Shown here in pieces: positions 43,535 to 55,922 of a DNA stretch of 64,000 nt. The stretch is from Apophysomyces variabilis. Its lineage: Eukaryota; Mucoromycota; Mucoromycetes; Mucorales; Mucoraceae. The position numbers and the translations under genes are program-made. The stretch covers positions 1 to 64,000 of the forward strand of contig MZZL01000117.1 in NCBI GenBank assembly GCA_002749535.1, read 5' to 3'. The stretch's first letter is position 1. The number at the start of each line of letters is the position of its first letter. The notes beneath the pieces were generated by a model that ran no database searches, was not told the DNA's origin, and saw only the letters and a list, made by a program, of their open reading frames with translations.

Positions 43535-46500
43535 TTAAGATATAACTTTTATGGTACCATCTCTATCAGCGGAGATAATCATCGGATAGGGTACTTCTGT
43601 AAGAACAACGTCCATAATCGCATCAGTATGGTTTCGCATTAGTTGCTGTTGCTGAGCTACTGCACTGTTCCCTCCGGCTTGACCAGTATTACTAAATCCT
43701 GTTCTTGCTGCAGAAGTCGATGTTGATGGATTATTGCGGTTTGTATGAGTAGATTCGAAATAAAACTTAATATCGTCGAACGTATTAGTACTAAAATGTA
43801 GAATTAGCAAAATGTATTGTCCGTATGTACATGATCTTTCTTTACCTATAACGCGGTCGCACTTCGCTGGGGTCCAGTCCTAAGATCACACCAGAATTTT
43901 CTACGCGAACCGTATCCCAAAATCGTAGCTTGCGATCGGATCCTCCAGTAATCATAAACCGGCAGTCTGACGGGGACACAATGGCACGAATTGCATTTTC
44001 AGCTAGATTAGCTTCATCATTGGTGAACGAATGCATAAGGATCTCTTTATCCTCTGGTGCTTCAAGTGCCTAATTAACGAAGTTCAACTTACTGGCATCA
44101 ACTTTCTATTACTCTCACCTTATATGCCTCTAATGTAACACCTGAGGTCTTTTCATCTCCCGATTTCAGTGCAAAAACTTGGACGCATTGTAATTTTACA
44201 ATATCCCACACAGACACCTCCCTCCGTCCTGCCGAAATAATGACTTGTTTTCCCTCGGTCTTTGGATCATCATTTAGTATCATAGCACTTATGCGGCTCT
44301 TGCTAGGATGCACCCATGATCGAAGGGGAATTTGGAACCGCAGATCGTACAGTGTGAGAATACCTCGCACCGTGCCAACAAGAAGCCAAGTATGGAGACG
44401 ATCAGTTACCATAGAAGTTATGATCCCTATCGGCAACATCAGTAAATTTCGTATTACTGATTCCTATTACCATGACTCTTCCGGTTCTGCAATTTCCATA
44501 TCACCTCCATCGTCAATATATCCATAGCATATATGTTGCCCTTTGTTGTTGCATACAAGAGAATGGATTTGGATCGAGCCATGGTATTGGATGCGTCTAA
44601 ATGCTATCAGCACATTGCTCACTTGCTGTATCAACTTACTGCTAGTGAAATGCTTTATCACCACCGCGTATTCATCTGCAAGCTGATGCTCTCTTATTGT
44701 AATACATTTTCCAAATTTCAACGCTGAACCTGCGCTACGTATGTCGATCCTGCGCTCAATATAAGAATTTATTCCCTAATGGTACACGGACCTTACCTGA
44801 ATATATGAATACTGCCGTTGTCCGAAGCAGCAGCAATACTATATGTCTGTTGAATGAAGGTCAAGCACTTGATACGACCGCCTAATTTAATATGAGGTCA
44901 CTAAAGTGTTAAAGAGCGTCAATAGTAATACCTTGGCTGTTATAAGTGGCTCTTGATCGGTTCGTCACGTTTCTTTCCAAGCGCGAACAATCCCAGATCT
45001 TTACGGATCCATCATCGGAACAGGATGCAAACAAGAGATTATCCCAGGATATAGCAAGTTGATTGATAGCTGCTGTATGTTCCGTGAAATGTGCAACGAG
45101 CGTACCTTTTCAGATACCACGTATAAGAAAAGATTCGATCACTGAACAAGAATATTCTACCTTCAGGCCGCCAATTACTTATGCTGCGAAATGGAGAGGT
45201 TCCCTGCGGAAGTCTTCTAATTCGCTTCATTATGGTAGGATCCCCTGTAAATTCTACTCCAGCGTCAATAAGCATTATGGTCTGGAAGGTATGTACCTGG
45301 CATATGCGGTGGAAAAGCTTCCACTGCAGCTTTATATACAAGTTTATAAAGATAGTCTCTACCAACTAAGGGTGATCATGTTAAAGATGTGATGAGTATA
45401 TGTTACAATGTTACCCGGTGATTTTTGAGACTTCGAACTGATAAATGGAGGATACTCAGTAGTTGCGCTCGTCATCTTGTCATTATGCACAACTGACTCC
45501 TGATCGACCGGATCCCGAGAAGAACTGCTCCCGGATACTTTTGTTCCATTAGTGTGATGCATAGCAACTATAAGCAATGGTTTATATTGTTTTCAAACGG
45601 AATAACTATTACATACTTTGTGCACGATCATGGCTGGTAGTCGGCGCGCTAGAGGCATAAATACCGTTAGTAGGACTCGGTATTGGAAGATGTAGTGATT
45701 TCTGCGTCCGCATTTCGACAGGTGAGGATATGCCTTCGTTGCTGTCGAGATCATGGTTGGCTGTGCTCATTAAGGATGGTAGTAAAGCCTGCACATGTGG
45801 TTGACTAGCAACACGGTTAAGCTTGCAGATATCCTCCTTCGGCTGAGATTGCAGCAATGGCTTAATCGAACGAGGCGTTCTGTAAAAGAATCAGTACAGC
45901 TCCCTTTGGATAATACGTACTTTTCTGCATCGTTTACCTAGAATATGTACAAAATGAATTAGCCACCTATACATCGGCAATCATTTTGCCTTACTTTCTT
46001 ATCTTCGTTAACATGCCAATCTTGAGCTTGTTGCGAAATATCAGGCAGAAACACTGTCAGCGGCGTAACCCCGAGATCCCTTAAATAGATCTCCCCATAC
46101 TTATCCCCGAGCCTACAGTGAGATCAACGAATATATAGAAGGAAAGCAACGTACATCTAATTTTGATTCCTCCGTGGTTTTTGGACGACTAACACAAACT
46201 CAACATAAACACAGTTCGCATACTCGACCTTACCTCAATTTCGCACAGGATACTTTGTAAATATACTCCCTCATTTGTATCAAAATTTGTTCGTCCTCGG
46301 CACTCATGCCAACATTCCGTAGCCGCTCCAAGTAACCATTATCTCTATATTTACATCAATTTATGTTCAACAATGAATCCTCTTAACCTACTCTTGCGAT
46401 TTCTCCAACGATTCTCCTGCTATAAAGCTGTTGAAAAGCGACCCTACAGGGCTAAGTTAGCGAAACTGCCATATTGTCTCGGATATGCAAACCTTGTCTT

Positions 46501-49500
46501 ATCAGCATAGCTGGGCCACCTGTGTTAGGCTTTGACCCGGCAGGTTCTGATATGCCACGCTTGTTCCGCTGTACTTTCCAAAATATCGACCGCGGAGAAG
46601 CTTTGCTGGCCCATATAATTGCTTGTTCATACACCTGCCTTGGAAGCTAAACAACCAAACAAAGTGAGATGATAGAAATAATGCAGAGGGCGCCTCAACA
46701 ATATTACCGGAGGTTTAATATTTTCCAGTAATTCGATTTCAGTGATTTCTGCAATGTCAGAACGGAGAAATGGCCTTAAAAGAGGATAAACAATACACCA
46801 AATATCCGTTTGCGGCAAATGTTTCGCAGTTGAAGAAATAAAGCCAACGGCACCTAAAAGAGTAGTATTGTTATTGTACAGATTTTCTCTGAAAAAGCAT
46901 ACCGTATCTTATCCATATACTCGGATGGCAAAGAAGAGGTGCAATGATACCGACGAGTTCCCATTGTTTCATCTTTTGGAATAGCCCAAGATCTGCCAGG
47001 CTTGTGAGTGAATTTAGCACTTTATCGACAACGAATTCTTCCGCGTCTAAATGAACATATGTTAGCTCTGACTGATTTATGAAAGAACAAACCTGTCAGA
47101 GCCTGAATCATGAGAGGCAGTATGTATTCCTCCAAGCTTCTTGACCCAACAAAAGTACCAACTCCTTTGATGCTCTCAAAGAAGGCACTATAACAGATAT
47201 TAGACGATATTTCTACCTTTTGGCCAAGTTTGTAACGTATGCTTCACCTTCGAAGCATCCAGTCCCTGTCGTTAAGGTATGTAATCATATGGCTTAATAG
47301 TATGTCATTTGCCTTTTGCCTTCCAAAAAATACGCAAAGACAAGTGATATTAGTCAATAATGCGCGCTTGACAGAGCTTTCACTGTCGATTAGTAAGATT
47401 GTAACTTGTTCCTGGATAGTAGATTGCAGATCGTGTAGCGACGAATCGTATGAAGACTGTATAAACGTTTTAGACGGTTAGCCGTATGGTCAATTGCCTT
47501 ACCTCGAAATCCAGGTCTTCGGAATCTAATTCTATAAACGGATATATACTTTCATTTTTGAGAAACTATCAAGCAATCAGGACTCAAACATGCAGACAAA
47601 TCCTTATTTGTTTTCATGCCATACTTGGGTCATCTCTAAGAATCTGAGAGCCGTTTCGGCCAGAAGGGCGATACAACCAGCATACGTTGTTCTTATCATT
47701 ACGTTTGGATCGTTGGCAAACTCGCGAACGCTCGGTAGAATATATTCTGGAAAAATACGAGCATTGATAGGGGAAATCGATTCTACCATGCACAGCTTTG
47801 TGACAAGTTAGATATTAAAAACTGTGAAAGCACGAGATGGCAATACGTACTACTTGCGTTAAGGTCTTGAGCGCATTAGCACGTACTAGATCACTATCGT
47901 CTGAAAGCAACGCCATGAGGTACGGCACCAAACGATCTAATTTCACCACGTCCGGTAGATGTTCGCCTAGGGCTAGAAGTATATCTAGTGCTTTAAGCTT
48001 TGAGCTTGGATACACAGTATTGCGGATCAATGAGCACACGAAGGATAAGAATATCAAAGAGCCACGTTCTGACAAAAAAGAAGAAAGTAAATCTTTGCTT
48101 TATGTCTTTTCTTTTCGAAAGGTTTACCTCCTGGTCGGATTGAGTTGTTTGTTTTGTTGGTAAATGTACAGCTAGTTTCATAGTTGGGTATATTGAGTGT
48201 GGGGGGTAGAAGAATCTATAGGTTGGTTTAGTTTGCAGAAACGATCGTTTAAGGATCAACTGCCGTACAGATGATGCGGTCGTGTTAGGAAGATCTACGT
48301 CAAAACCGTCAGTAACCAGCTTACACGTTACGAGACCCATCTACCAGATAGTGTCCTCCGCCGTTCGCCAGTCGATACTTTTGAAGGATTTTGCAGATCC
48401 CGGTTACTATCCGGCGCAACTTCAGACTCTCCATGAAGCGATAGAAAAAATGCAATTTTATCAAAGTCATGATATATTCGTTCAATTTTTTCGTCCGCAT
48501 CAGTGACCTTTTTGTTGGGCAACGTGGCACCAGGAAATACAGGGGATAAGGATAGTAATGGATTCGACTCATTAGTTTGACGTGGGTTGAGCATGTTGTC
48601 GAATTTATCGGTGACAGAGCTGATGTACTGATGCAAGAACGTGTAAAAATACTGTGGAAAAGCTTTTGCACGCCTATCCACAAAGCTTTTGTCAGCTATC
48701 TCTATCGCCAAGACCACATGAAATACCATCTAGAGAGATATTGTTCTGCGGAAAAGCGTGATTTTGGATCGATCTGGATCATATGGCGTATCATGTCCTA
48801 ATTTTAACCTTTAGCGAGATCAACAAGGCTGAATCACTACCCTGATATCCTCATCCTCGATCTTATCAAGATGTCCATCCGGGCTATACTCTCCGTTTCG
48901 GTATTTAAATATTTGAGAAAGAGAAAATATAGATGTTCCTTCAAGAAACAGTTCCGCAATGACACATCTGTAAGAGGCCTTAAGGTTTATATGCTAGAAG
49001 CCTTGCTACCATTTCTCTTACCCAACTGAAAATATATCCATCTCTGGAGTAAGCTCACTGATATGCTCGCCTAGGTCTAAGTTTTTCTATAGTTCATGTG
49101 TCAAAAGGAACAGACCCCCCCATAACTAGGCTCACAAACCATCCTCTGGTCTATATCAGTGCCAGCTTTGTAAAACCGTTCAGGAGCAATATAGCAGCTC
49201 CTACGAGAAGAGGTGTCAAAGAAAAAGGAAAAATCGGCTGGATTATCCTGTTCGACATTTTTAATTCGTGAATTGCTTGGGTAGACTTTTACCTCAGGTA
49301 AATAAGTAGGTTTGAACGAAGCAAAATCCACTAGGTAAGCCCAATTCCACGAAGTCACCAATACGTTTTCTGTTTTAATATCTCCATGATAAACCTTACA
49401 TAATGGGAAGCTATGAACAGTAATTCGTACATATTTAACTTTCTTACTTGTTTAGCGTGTGCATCCGCCACACCTCGTAATATCTGGTAGACAATCCATT

Positions 49501-50034
49501 TCTTCTCTATTGTTGTCAGAAACGGCCGCGTGCTGACAATATTCAAAAAAAAATGTCACTTTCTTTCCTGCTTTTCGCAGCAAGACATACCTGATCCGAT
49601 CGTATAAAATACTGTAGAAGTACTGTCGTACCAAATAAGCCGCCCGTTCGGTTTCCAGTATTCGCTGAAAAAAGAATACATTGGAAACGTCCAACAAAGC
49701 ATCGTACTCGTCTATCCTCAACAAACGTCGGCTTCAGCAACGATTTAACTGTGTCGGAGATAAGACTACCTTGAAGCTTCTTCACATAGCTCCGTAACGA
49801 CATGTCGAGCTCCGGTTTAACAAAGATCTTGACAACGACTAGTCCGCCCTTATGGCGCCCTCTTATTGTTTTCATGAAACGTGCATTACCAATGCTACAG
49901 AGATGCATAACTGAGATCTGTCACTCAAAAAAATGCCTCATGTTTTACCTGCGCTCATAATATACATCTCCCAGTTCACTAACGTAGCTATCTATACCCG
50001 CGATGGCCGTAACATTGGATATTTTATTGCCCAT
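43535..50034 (-). CDS. vps15: VPS15, regulatory protein kinase of the Vps34 PI3-kinase complex
   Basis: Vps15 anchors and activates the class III PI3-kinase Vps34 on endosomes and autophagosomes. The start at 50034 gives MGNKISN, a myristoylation signal, then [15 protein letters not shown]. First exons 50034-49949, 49894-49770 and 49711-49591 join in phase. The kinase domain has [40 protein letters not shown], the catalytic-loop [23 protein letters not shown] (DFA in place of DFG) and [23 protein letters not shown] repeats follow ([20 protein letters not shown], then KTLTQV, at 47815-48075; [20 protein letters not shown] at about 47700). The C-terminal WD40 propeller (46000-43535) includes [18 protein letters not shown] repeats, [15 protein letters not shown] and [10 protein letters not shown], ending at 43535. 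There are about twenty short introns; I did not place each one. The low similarity of DFA and catalytic-loop residues to active kinases is normal for this family. Confidence 0.92.
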
Positions 50035-50765
50035 AGCCTTTTAATTCTGCCTTTCCTAACAATACTCACGGAAAGAAACTCTGTTGGTTGCGGAGTGATT
50101 ACAGATGAAGGATTGGGACATGTGACTCGCGGTTTTTCGCTCGACCAAGAGCTCGCCGCATGATTGAAAATCAGGAAAATCAGGGTTATGAGAGTAAGGA
50201 TAGAGGAAAGAAATAAAGTAGCAGACCATATAGTCGGTAAAAAAAAAGGATGTTCAGTGAAGAAAGATGACACTCTCTGGTATGATAAGTTCCCAAAATT
50301 GATTGCTATTTTGTACAGATGGCTTTCATTGAAAAAGTTACCAACTAATAGCTTGGTGTTCTCAACAGAAACTATGCAAAGTCTCTCTGATACGTAATAC
50401 ATACATTAATAAGATGTTAGCCTCGGGAAATGACTTGACGCAATATGAAATAATTATTGTGCTCAACAAAGCTCCCTTCAGCACCATAAACCTTCAAAAC
50501 AGATGCTGCGCACTCGAACGTGCTTAAATACCACCTAGGGCATATAGCACTACTTTACCGAGGAAAGGCTCGTACCTCATCTTTCTCAGTCTGTATAATC
50601 ACATCCTAGAGGTAACGTTACCAAGGCTTTTTCGTTGTCTTACGTTTCATGATGTGTATCAAGACAACTGGTACACAGTCCAAATCCAGCTCAGTCAATA
50701 GCGGAGGGAACTGCTTTGCCAAATTGCAACTGCGATCATCATTTTTTCTGCACGGGCACCTCGTT
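50035..50765. promoter_or_regulatory. divergent region between VPS15 and UFE1
   Basis: About 730 bases separate the two divergent start codons. Open frames here (for example plus 50164-50397) look like chance. No TATA-like or known operator motif stands out. Confidence 0.35.
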
Positions 50766-51839
50766 ATGTCTAATCGCACTGCTGAATTTCGCGCCATTAC
50801 CAGCAAATTACCTTCAGCAGCAGAAAAACCGAAGAAAGAGAACCATAGAGAAGATTATGATTTGTTCATAAAAGAAGCACACCGCATCTATCAACACATT
50901 GCTAGTTTAAAGCGATTCCTTTTGTCCATCCGACGAGCATACCTTAGTAGCGACAGTAAACCCCTCAGACGGAATAGAACCAAGCAGAAACAAGCTGGAG
51001 ACACTGCAATAAATGGTACTTCATCCTCCTCTTTATTTGCTTTATTTCCAACCGACATCACCTTTCTCACCGACAATGAGCGCGACGAAATCGATTTTCA
51101 AGCAAAGATGATTATCCAACGATGCATGGACAGAATCGAAGAACTGGAGGAAGCCGAAAAGCTGCGGCAAGCTAAAGAGGCTGCTAAACCAGCGAGTAGA
51201 CTGGCGTCTTTCTTTGGCAATATTATATTACCTACTACTAGCGTTGAAGATGTGTTGGCTGTTCATCGAAGCAGCATTACTTGGCTCCTAAACAACAAAC
51301 TCACTGAGGTATCAAAGATTCAAAAAGAACAGCAAGAGATTAGATTAACGAGGGAAATCGAGAAAAGCGAGAATCGTCTGTTCCATACAAGCATGATGAT
51401 GCCGTCTGCTACGAACTTTGAAGCTTCTTCTGTAAGAGGAACCATACCTTCAAACACAGTATGGGATCAGGCGGACGATCAACAACAGCAAATGGATGTG
51501 TTTGAGGAACAGTTATCAAAAGAGGAGCTGCAAATGCTGGAGGCAGAGAACTCACAAATGCTGGAAGAGTTAAGCAACGCTCTAAATCAAGTACGAAGTG
51601 CTGAAAAGGCCCTATTGGAAATATCGACTCTTCAATCACAATTGACAAATCACCTTGCTGTTCAGACCATTCAGACGGATAAGCTGTACGAAGAAGCAAT
51701 TGCAACGACACAACGTGTTGAGCATGGAAATCTGCAGTTGATCAAAACGCGTGAGCATAACCGTGGAGCACGGAAATTCATGCTGCTCTTTTTAATCGTC
51801 GCAAGTCTTGTATTATTATTCCTTGATTGGTATTCGTAA
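50766..51839 (+). CDS. ufe1: ER Qa-SNARE, syntaxin-18/Ufe1
   Basis: Ufe1/syntaxin-18 is the ER-membrane SNARE that receives COPI vesicles returning from the Golgi. It is a single exon of 357 residues. I chose the ATG at 50766 because MSNRTAEFRAITSKL matches the usual family N-terminus; an in-frame ATG at 50649 would add 39 residues that look untranslated. An N-terminal helical region follows (DYDLFIKEAHRIYQHIASLK). The SNARE motif spans about 260-335 (LQMLEAENSQMLEELSNALN; the central Gln lies in LQSQLTNHLAVQ). A single C-terminal transmembrane anchor (KFMLLFLIVASLVLLFLDWY) follows. AATAAA starts directly after the stop (51840-51845). Confidence 0.88.
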   Translation: MSNRTAEFRAITSKLPSAAEKPKKENHREDYDLFIKEAHRIYQHIASLKRFLLSIRRAYLSSDSKPLRRNRTKQKQAGDTAINGTSSSSLFALFPTDITFLTDNERDEIDFQAKMIIQRCMDRIEELEEAEKLRQAKEAAKPASRLASFFGNIILPTTSVEDVLAVHRSSITWLLNNKLTEVSKIQKEQQEIRLTREIEKSENRLFHTSMMMPSATNFEASSVRGTIPSNTVWDQADDQQQQMDVFEEQLSKEELQMLEAENSQMLEELSNALNQVRSAEKALLEISTLQSQLTNHLAVQTIQTDKLYEEAIATTQRVEHGNLQLIKTREHNRGARKFMLLFLIVASLVLLFLDWYS

Positions 51840-51891
51840 AATAAACAGCAAATCTTTATACATCGTAACTGTGTGTGCTTGGATCAGATCT

Positions 51892-54800
51892 TCATTTTTT
51901 GGCTTTCTTTTTGCTAGGACCACTTGATGACTCTGCTTTGGCTTTCCGCTTCTTAGCATTAGTCTTGATAAGCTTATCTTTCTCGATACTTTCTTCTTCC
52001 TCCAGATCTTCTTCTTCGTCGTCATCCAGCATTTGTGGTTCTTCTTCTACGTCACCTAGATCCTCAATAACTGTAACTTCTTTAGGTTTCACTATCGGTA
52101 CGCCACCAGTTTGGAAGAGAATAGGATGGCTGCGTTTGTTATATCTAAAAATTACACCATATAAGAAATAATTCCTTATGTTTCTCCCTTACTCTCTGGT
52201 GAATGCGTTTTTAACTTTAGCGGAGAGTTTGGATAACGGTTTTTTGGTCGTTCCCACTTCCAATTCACTGAAAACATCCAAACTTTCACGGTCCAGATGG
52301 TAGGTGTCCATCAGCTCGATTGCTTCGTCAAATCGTTCCTGTAAAGCACTAAGGAATAATTCATCTATATTCAATCGACTTACTTCCTCTAAATATTTGA
52401 AAACACGTGTCGATAACGTGTTTACGTAGGATAATCGGAATTCAAATTTACTTGCTGAGGACTGTAGCCTTATGCCCGCTTGCATATCCGTTAACAACTT
52501 CTTATACTTGGTAGCTTTCGAGTTCTGGCCTAGCCATCTAGTAGAAACACTAAGCAACTGACATAAACCTTCACAATATACGTACTGTGGAAAAGCACAT
52601 CTGTTTCCAGCAAAACTGCCTTCCATGTAGGAGGCTGGTAATACACAAGAGAAAACAGAATGAATTGGCATCAAAGAATATTGTTGGGATGAGCTAGTAG
52701 CAGTCAAACTATCAGCATAATGCAGAAGTGATGTAACTTGTTTACCCATGGATCATCGTATCAACTAAATCACCATCCGCAATAGCCCTGGCTGCTTTGG
52801 CAGCAAGTTCCAGTTCTCTGCATTCAATTTCTTTTGGGCTTCCTGTCTTTGCTAGTTTGACAGCTTTTTCAGGTTTGGATTTCGTGTAATTTTCCTACAA
52901 ATTCGACTTAATGATGTGCATATGGCTTTCAACGGCCATCTTACATGTATCATTAAAGGAGCTAGAGCAGCATCCTGGAAATACAAATTTGATCTTTCAG
53001 CCAAAGTCTTTTCTTGCCATGAACGAGCGCTCATCAATTCCAGCGCAACATCAAATATGGTTAGCTGCTCTGACTTCTCGTTTATCTTCCCTCTATATTA
53101 TCAATTGCCATTAGTGTACATAGGTTCATTGTAATCCTGACATACATAGCCTTTGCATCGTCATAAGTCATTTTGGCATCATTTCGCCTGTACGTTGCCA
53201 AAATATTGATTATTTGTCGAATATCATTTCTTGTGGAATGAACAAGCTCCTCAATTGCGTTGCTATCAATTTGCAGTTTTTCACTAAAAAACGACGGTTA
53301 GGGCAGGTCGCGCTATTACGTCTCCTGTTAGCCTACCGGAAGGCAATGGTCATAATCCTCGACCGTAGCTGATTAGCTGGCGTCCTGCAACAGTAGGTTT
53401 TTGGATAAACGAGGTCGCTTCAACTTGGATCCAGAATCGTACCTTTTGAATTTCGCTGGATAACATACTTTAACAAGCGGTTGGACTTTTGGTGACCGAA
53501 CATCGTTACATATACAGATGATGGGAATCTAGGGAAAACCGCCATCAATATCATCCGTGCCGTTCCTGCTTTTTTCTTTTCATACCTTTGTCTTTCGGAC
53601 TAATGCTGCTAATTCCGCACCGCCGCCTCGATCACCAGATGACATTCCATCCACTTCATCCATGATCAATACGATCTTTTTCCCTTTTGTATCCTTTAAT
53701 GTATGTATTGCCTCTGTGTTAGTACAATTAGTCATTTTGTTGGGCTAAATTACCTTCTGAATAGTTCCACCTTTGAAAAATTCTGTCATGGTTCGGTTAT
53801 CTATCATATCAGTAATTTTCTCCTAAATGACATTTTAGGATTTCACGAAAGCAAACTGATATTGTAATGGTACCTGCAACACTTTCTTGCTTCGGACATC
53901 ACTAGCGTTGAATTCAAGAACTTCATAACCAAGTGATTGCGAGACAACGTGGGCAGTGGTGGTTTTACCAATGCCAGGTGGACCACTTATCAGAATTCCC
54001 CGATAAGCTAAAATATCCTCCTTGTCAGACCCAGCTTTGAAATCGTTAGCCAAGCTTGCTTGCCTGTTAAAAGGGATTAGCAAAGAGAATCATCTAAATA
54101 TTGCATGCTTTACCAGTGTTCGAGCCAATTTGCAATCCGCTTTACTAACTCTTTATTCCCCATAATCTCGCTCACGTTTTTCGGTTTGTATTTTTCCGTC
54201 CATAGTTGAGCTTCTGAAGAGGGAACGGTGACTGTAGCAGCAGTAGCGGCAGCAGCAGCAGTAGAAGAGACAGTACTATCCGGATAGTCAATTAAATGGA
54301 ATCATGATCGAATAGGGCTACCTCGCAGACGTTTTCGAAGCACTAGCTGCCTGCTTTTCGGCTGATTTACTTGATGACTTGCTTGCTGCAGGAACCGCTT
54401 CCTTTGGCAAAGAAAATTCTGACTCTTTTTCCTCCGCGTTTTCCACGAGTTGATAGAATCCGTCTTCATCTATGATTTTTGTGCCAAGCTTTTTGGCTTT
54501 CTCCGTTTTTGTGGCGCCAGCATCACGACCACGAAGCAGATACGTTGTTTTACCACTAACAGCACTCGTAACTCGTCTAACCCAAAAACTGATTAGCAGT
54601 TTGGTAAGGCCCAAATTGAACATACCCTCCATATCGCTTTATGATATCCATGGTAGTCGATTTATCAATCGTTTCAAATTCTCCCGAAATCACGAATGTA
54701 TAGCCTGACAAGCAATTAGGCTTTCCCACCGGTAGAGGGCGTGTTCCCAGTGCTTTTGGGGGTTCTCGATGCATCATTTGGTAGAAGTTACTAATGCCTT

Positions 54801-55397
54801 AAGTGTCATTTTCGCTTCGGTTGAATGGTGTTAGCAAACCTTTTTCCTTTCTTTTTAGGTGGCTCTTCTTCTTCTGTTTCTTTCACATGAACATCCTCTT
54901 GTTGATCTGCTGGTTCTGTTATCTGCTTATGTTTCCTGTCTGTCTTTGTGGGTTTTTCCGAAGACGATTTGGGTTTTGTTGTGGCACTTTTTCGTTTTGG
55001 TTTAGTTTCCTCCTCCGCAAAATCGTCCTTCTCAGTAGGTTCTTCAATAGGCTCGAAATCATCGTCGTCGTTTGATTCATGTATAACTGGAACCTTCTTA
55101 GTCTTCGGTTTTGACTTTGGTCTCTCTTTCGAGGAGCTAAAAAATTCCTTTGGATCTACGTCGGTTTCTTCTTCTTTCACTTTTCTACATAGCAACGTCA
55201 ACAGCGCAATGTCATTGGAGGTCGCTATTATTTACTTAGGTGTTGCTGCGGGTTTCGATTTTGCTACTCGAGGATCAGGCTGGCTAAAGAAAGGTAAGTA
55301 AAATAAACTTTTTCAGTTAGGCTTACAAATCCTCATCGCCGTTATTGCTGCTTCCTTTAGCTGCAGGCTTCTTCGCGAAGTACTTCGTTATGTCCAT
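51892..55397 (-). CDS. rfc1: RFC1, large subunit of replication factor C
   Basis: RFC loads the PCNA sliding clamp at primer ends during DNA replication and repair. The start at 55397 gives MDITKYFAKKP, a PCNA-interaction-like N-terminus typical of RFC1. The next exon (DPRVAKSKPAATPKK) joins in phase to KVKEEETDVDPKEFF and a long Lys/Glu-rich region. A BRCT domain follows (NCLSGYTFVISGEFETIDKS; IIKRYGGYV; SGKTTYLLRGRDAGATKTEK). The AAA+ core has Walker A ISGPPGIGKTTTAHVVSQSL and Walker B IVLIMDEVDGMSSGDRGG (about 53600-53690). The RFC1 C-terminal domain (52189-52749) ends in a basic, acidic-patched tail (SSSGPSKKKAKK). There are many short introns, and not all of those in the AAA+ region were placed. 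It is convergent with UFE1, with 52 bases between stops. Confidence 0.93.
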
Positions 55398-55418
55398 GAG
55401 TGGTATCAGTAGGTTTCA

Positions 55419-55430
55419 ACGCGACGCGCG
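55419..55430. promoter_or_regulatory. two ACGCG motifs (MCB-like) upstream of RFC1
   Basis: ACGCGACGCGCG contains two abutting ACGCG cores, 22-35 bases upstream of the RFC1 ATG. ACGCG is the core of the MluI cell-cycle box bound by MBF, which drives S-phase genes in yeasts. RFC1 is such a gene. The functional link is inference. Confidence 0.5.
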
Positions 55431-55463
55431 AATTTACGTTTGAACTCAGATTTTGGTGTGACC

Positions 55464-55922
55464 ATGGGAAAAGTCAAGCATCAAATCAGACAGTGGCTTT
55501 TTCCCTCAGGGATTGCCTGCATTATTTGGACGAACTCTAACCAAAGTACAGAAACTAACAACATAATATCCCGCGTCTCGTTTGCTATAGTTCAAGCGTT
55601 GCTATTGTTATTTACTCCTGCACTTCAAGCCCTCTTGTCCATTGTTAACGTTTCTTTCTTTATTAACCCAACAGCGTTGATATATTCCGTTAATAGGTGA
55701 GTGCGCGTTTTTGCATTAAATGAATACAAAGGCAAAGCAAGATCAAGTCAGTGGCACATAATATTTTTAAAGAGTTTTTGACCATGGCCAGATTGGTTTG
55801 GTGATACAGCAAGAGCAATTCAACCACGATCTACCCTTAGGCCCTGGCTCTGTGGAATGTTATTATGCATTTTAATCGGAAAGTTCACAAGCGCATTCGA
55901 CTACCGCTTCTTAGCGGTTTAG
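55464..55922 (+). CDS. hypothetical small membrane protein
   Basis: A candidate gene divergent from RFC1. Exon 55464-55696 and exon 55814-55922 join in phase to 113 residues. Hydrophobic stretches are VSFAIVQALLLLFTPALQAL then LSIVNVSFFI (one long or two short membrane segments), and WLCGMLLCILIGKF near the C-terminus. The sequence ends DYRFLAV. A good GTGAGT donor closes exon 1, but the acceptor (GCAAG) is weak and an alternative at 55785-55790 is possible. I do not recognise the family. The 66-base gap to the RFC1 start suggests a shared bidirectional promoter. Confidence 0.4.

Noticed and set aside
50649..50765. Longer start for the syntaxin-18/Ufe1 gene
   Set aside because: The 39 extra residues are unlike any SNARE N-terminus, whereas MSNRTAEFRAI at 50766 matches the family start.
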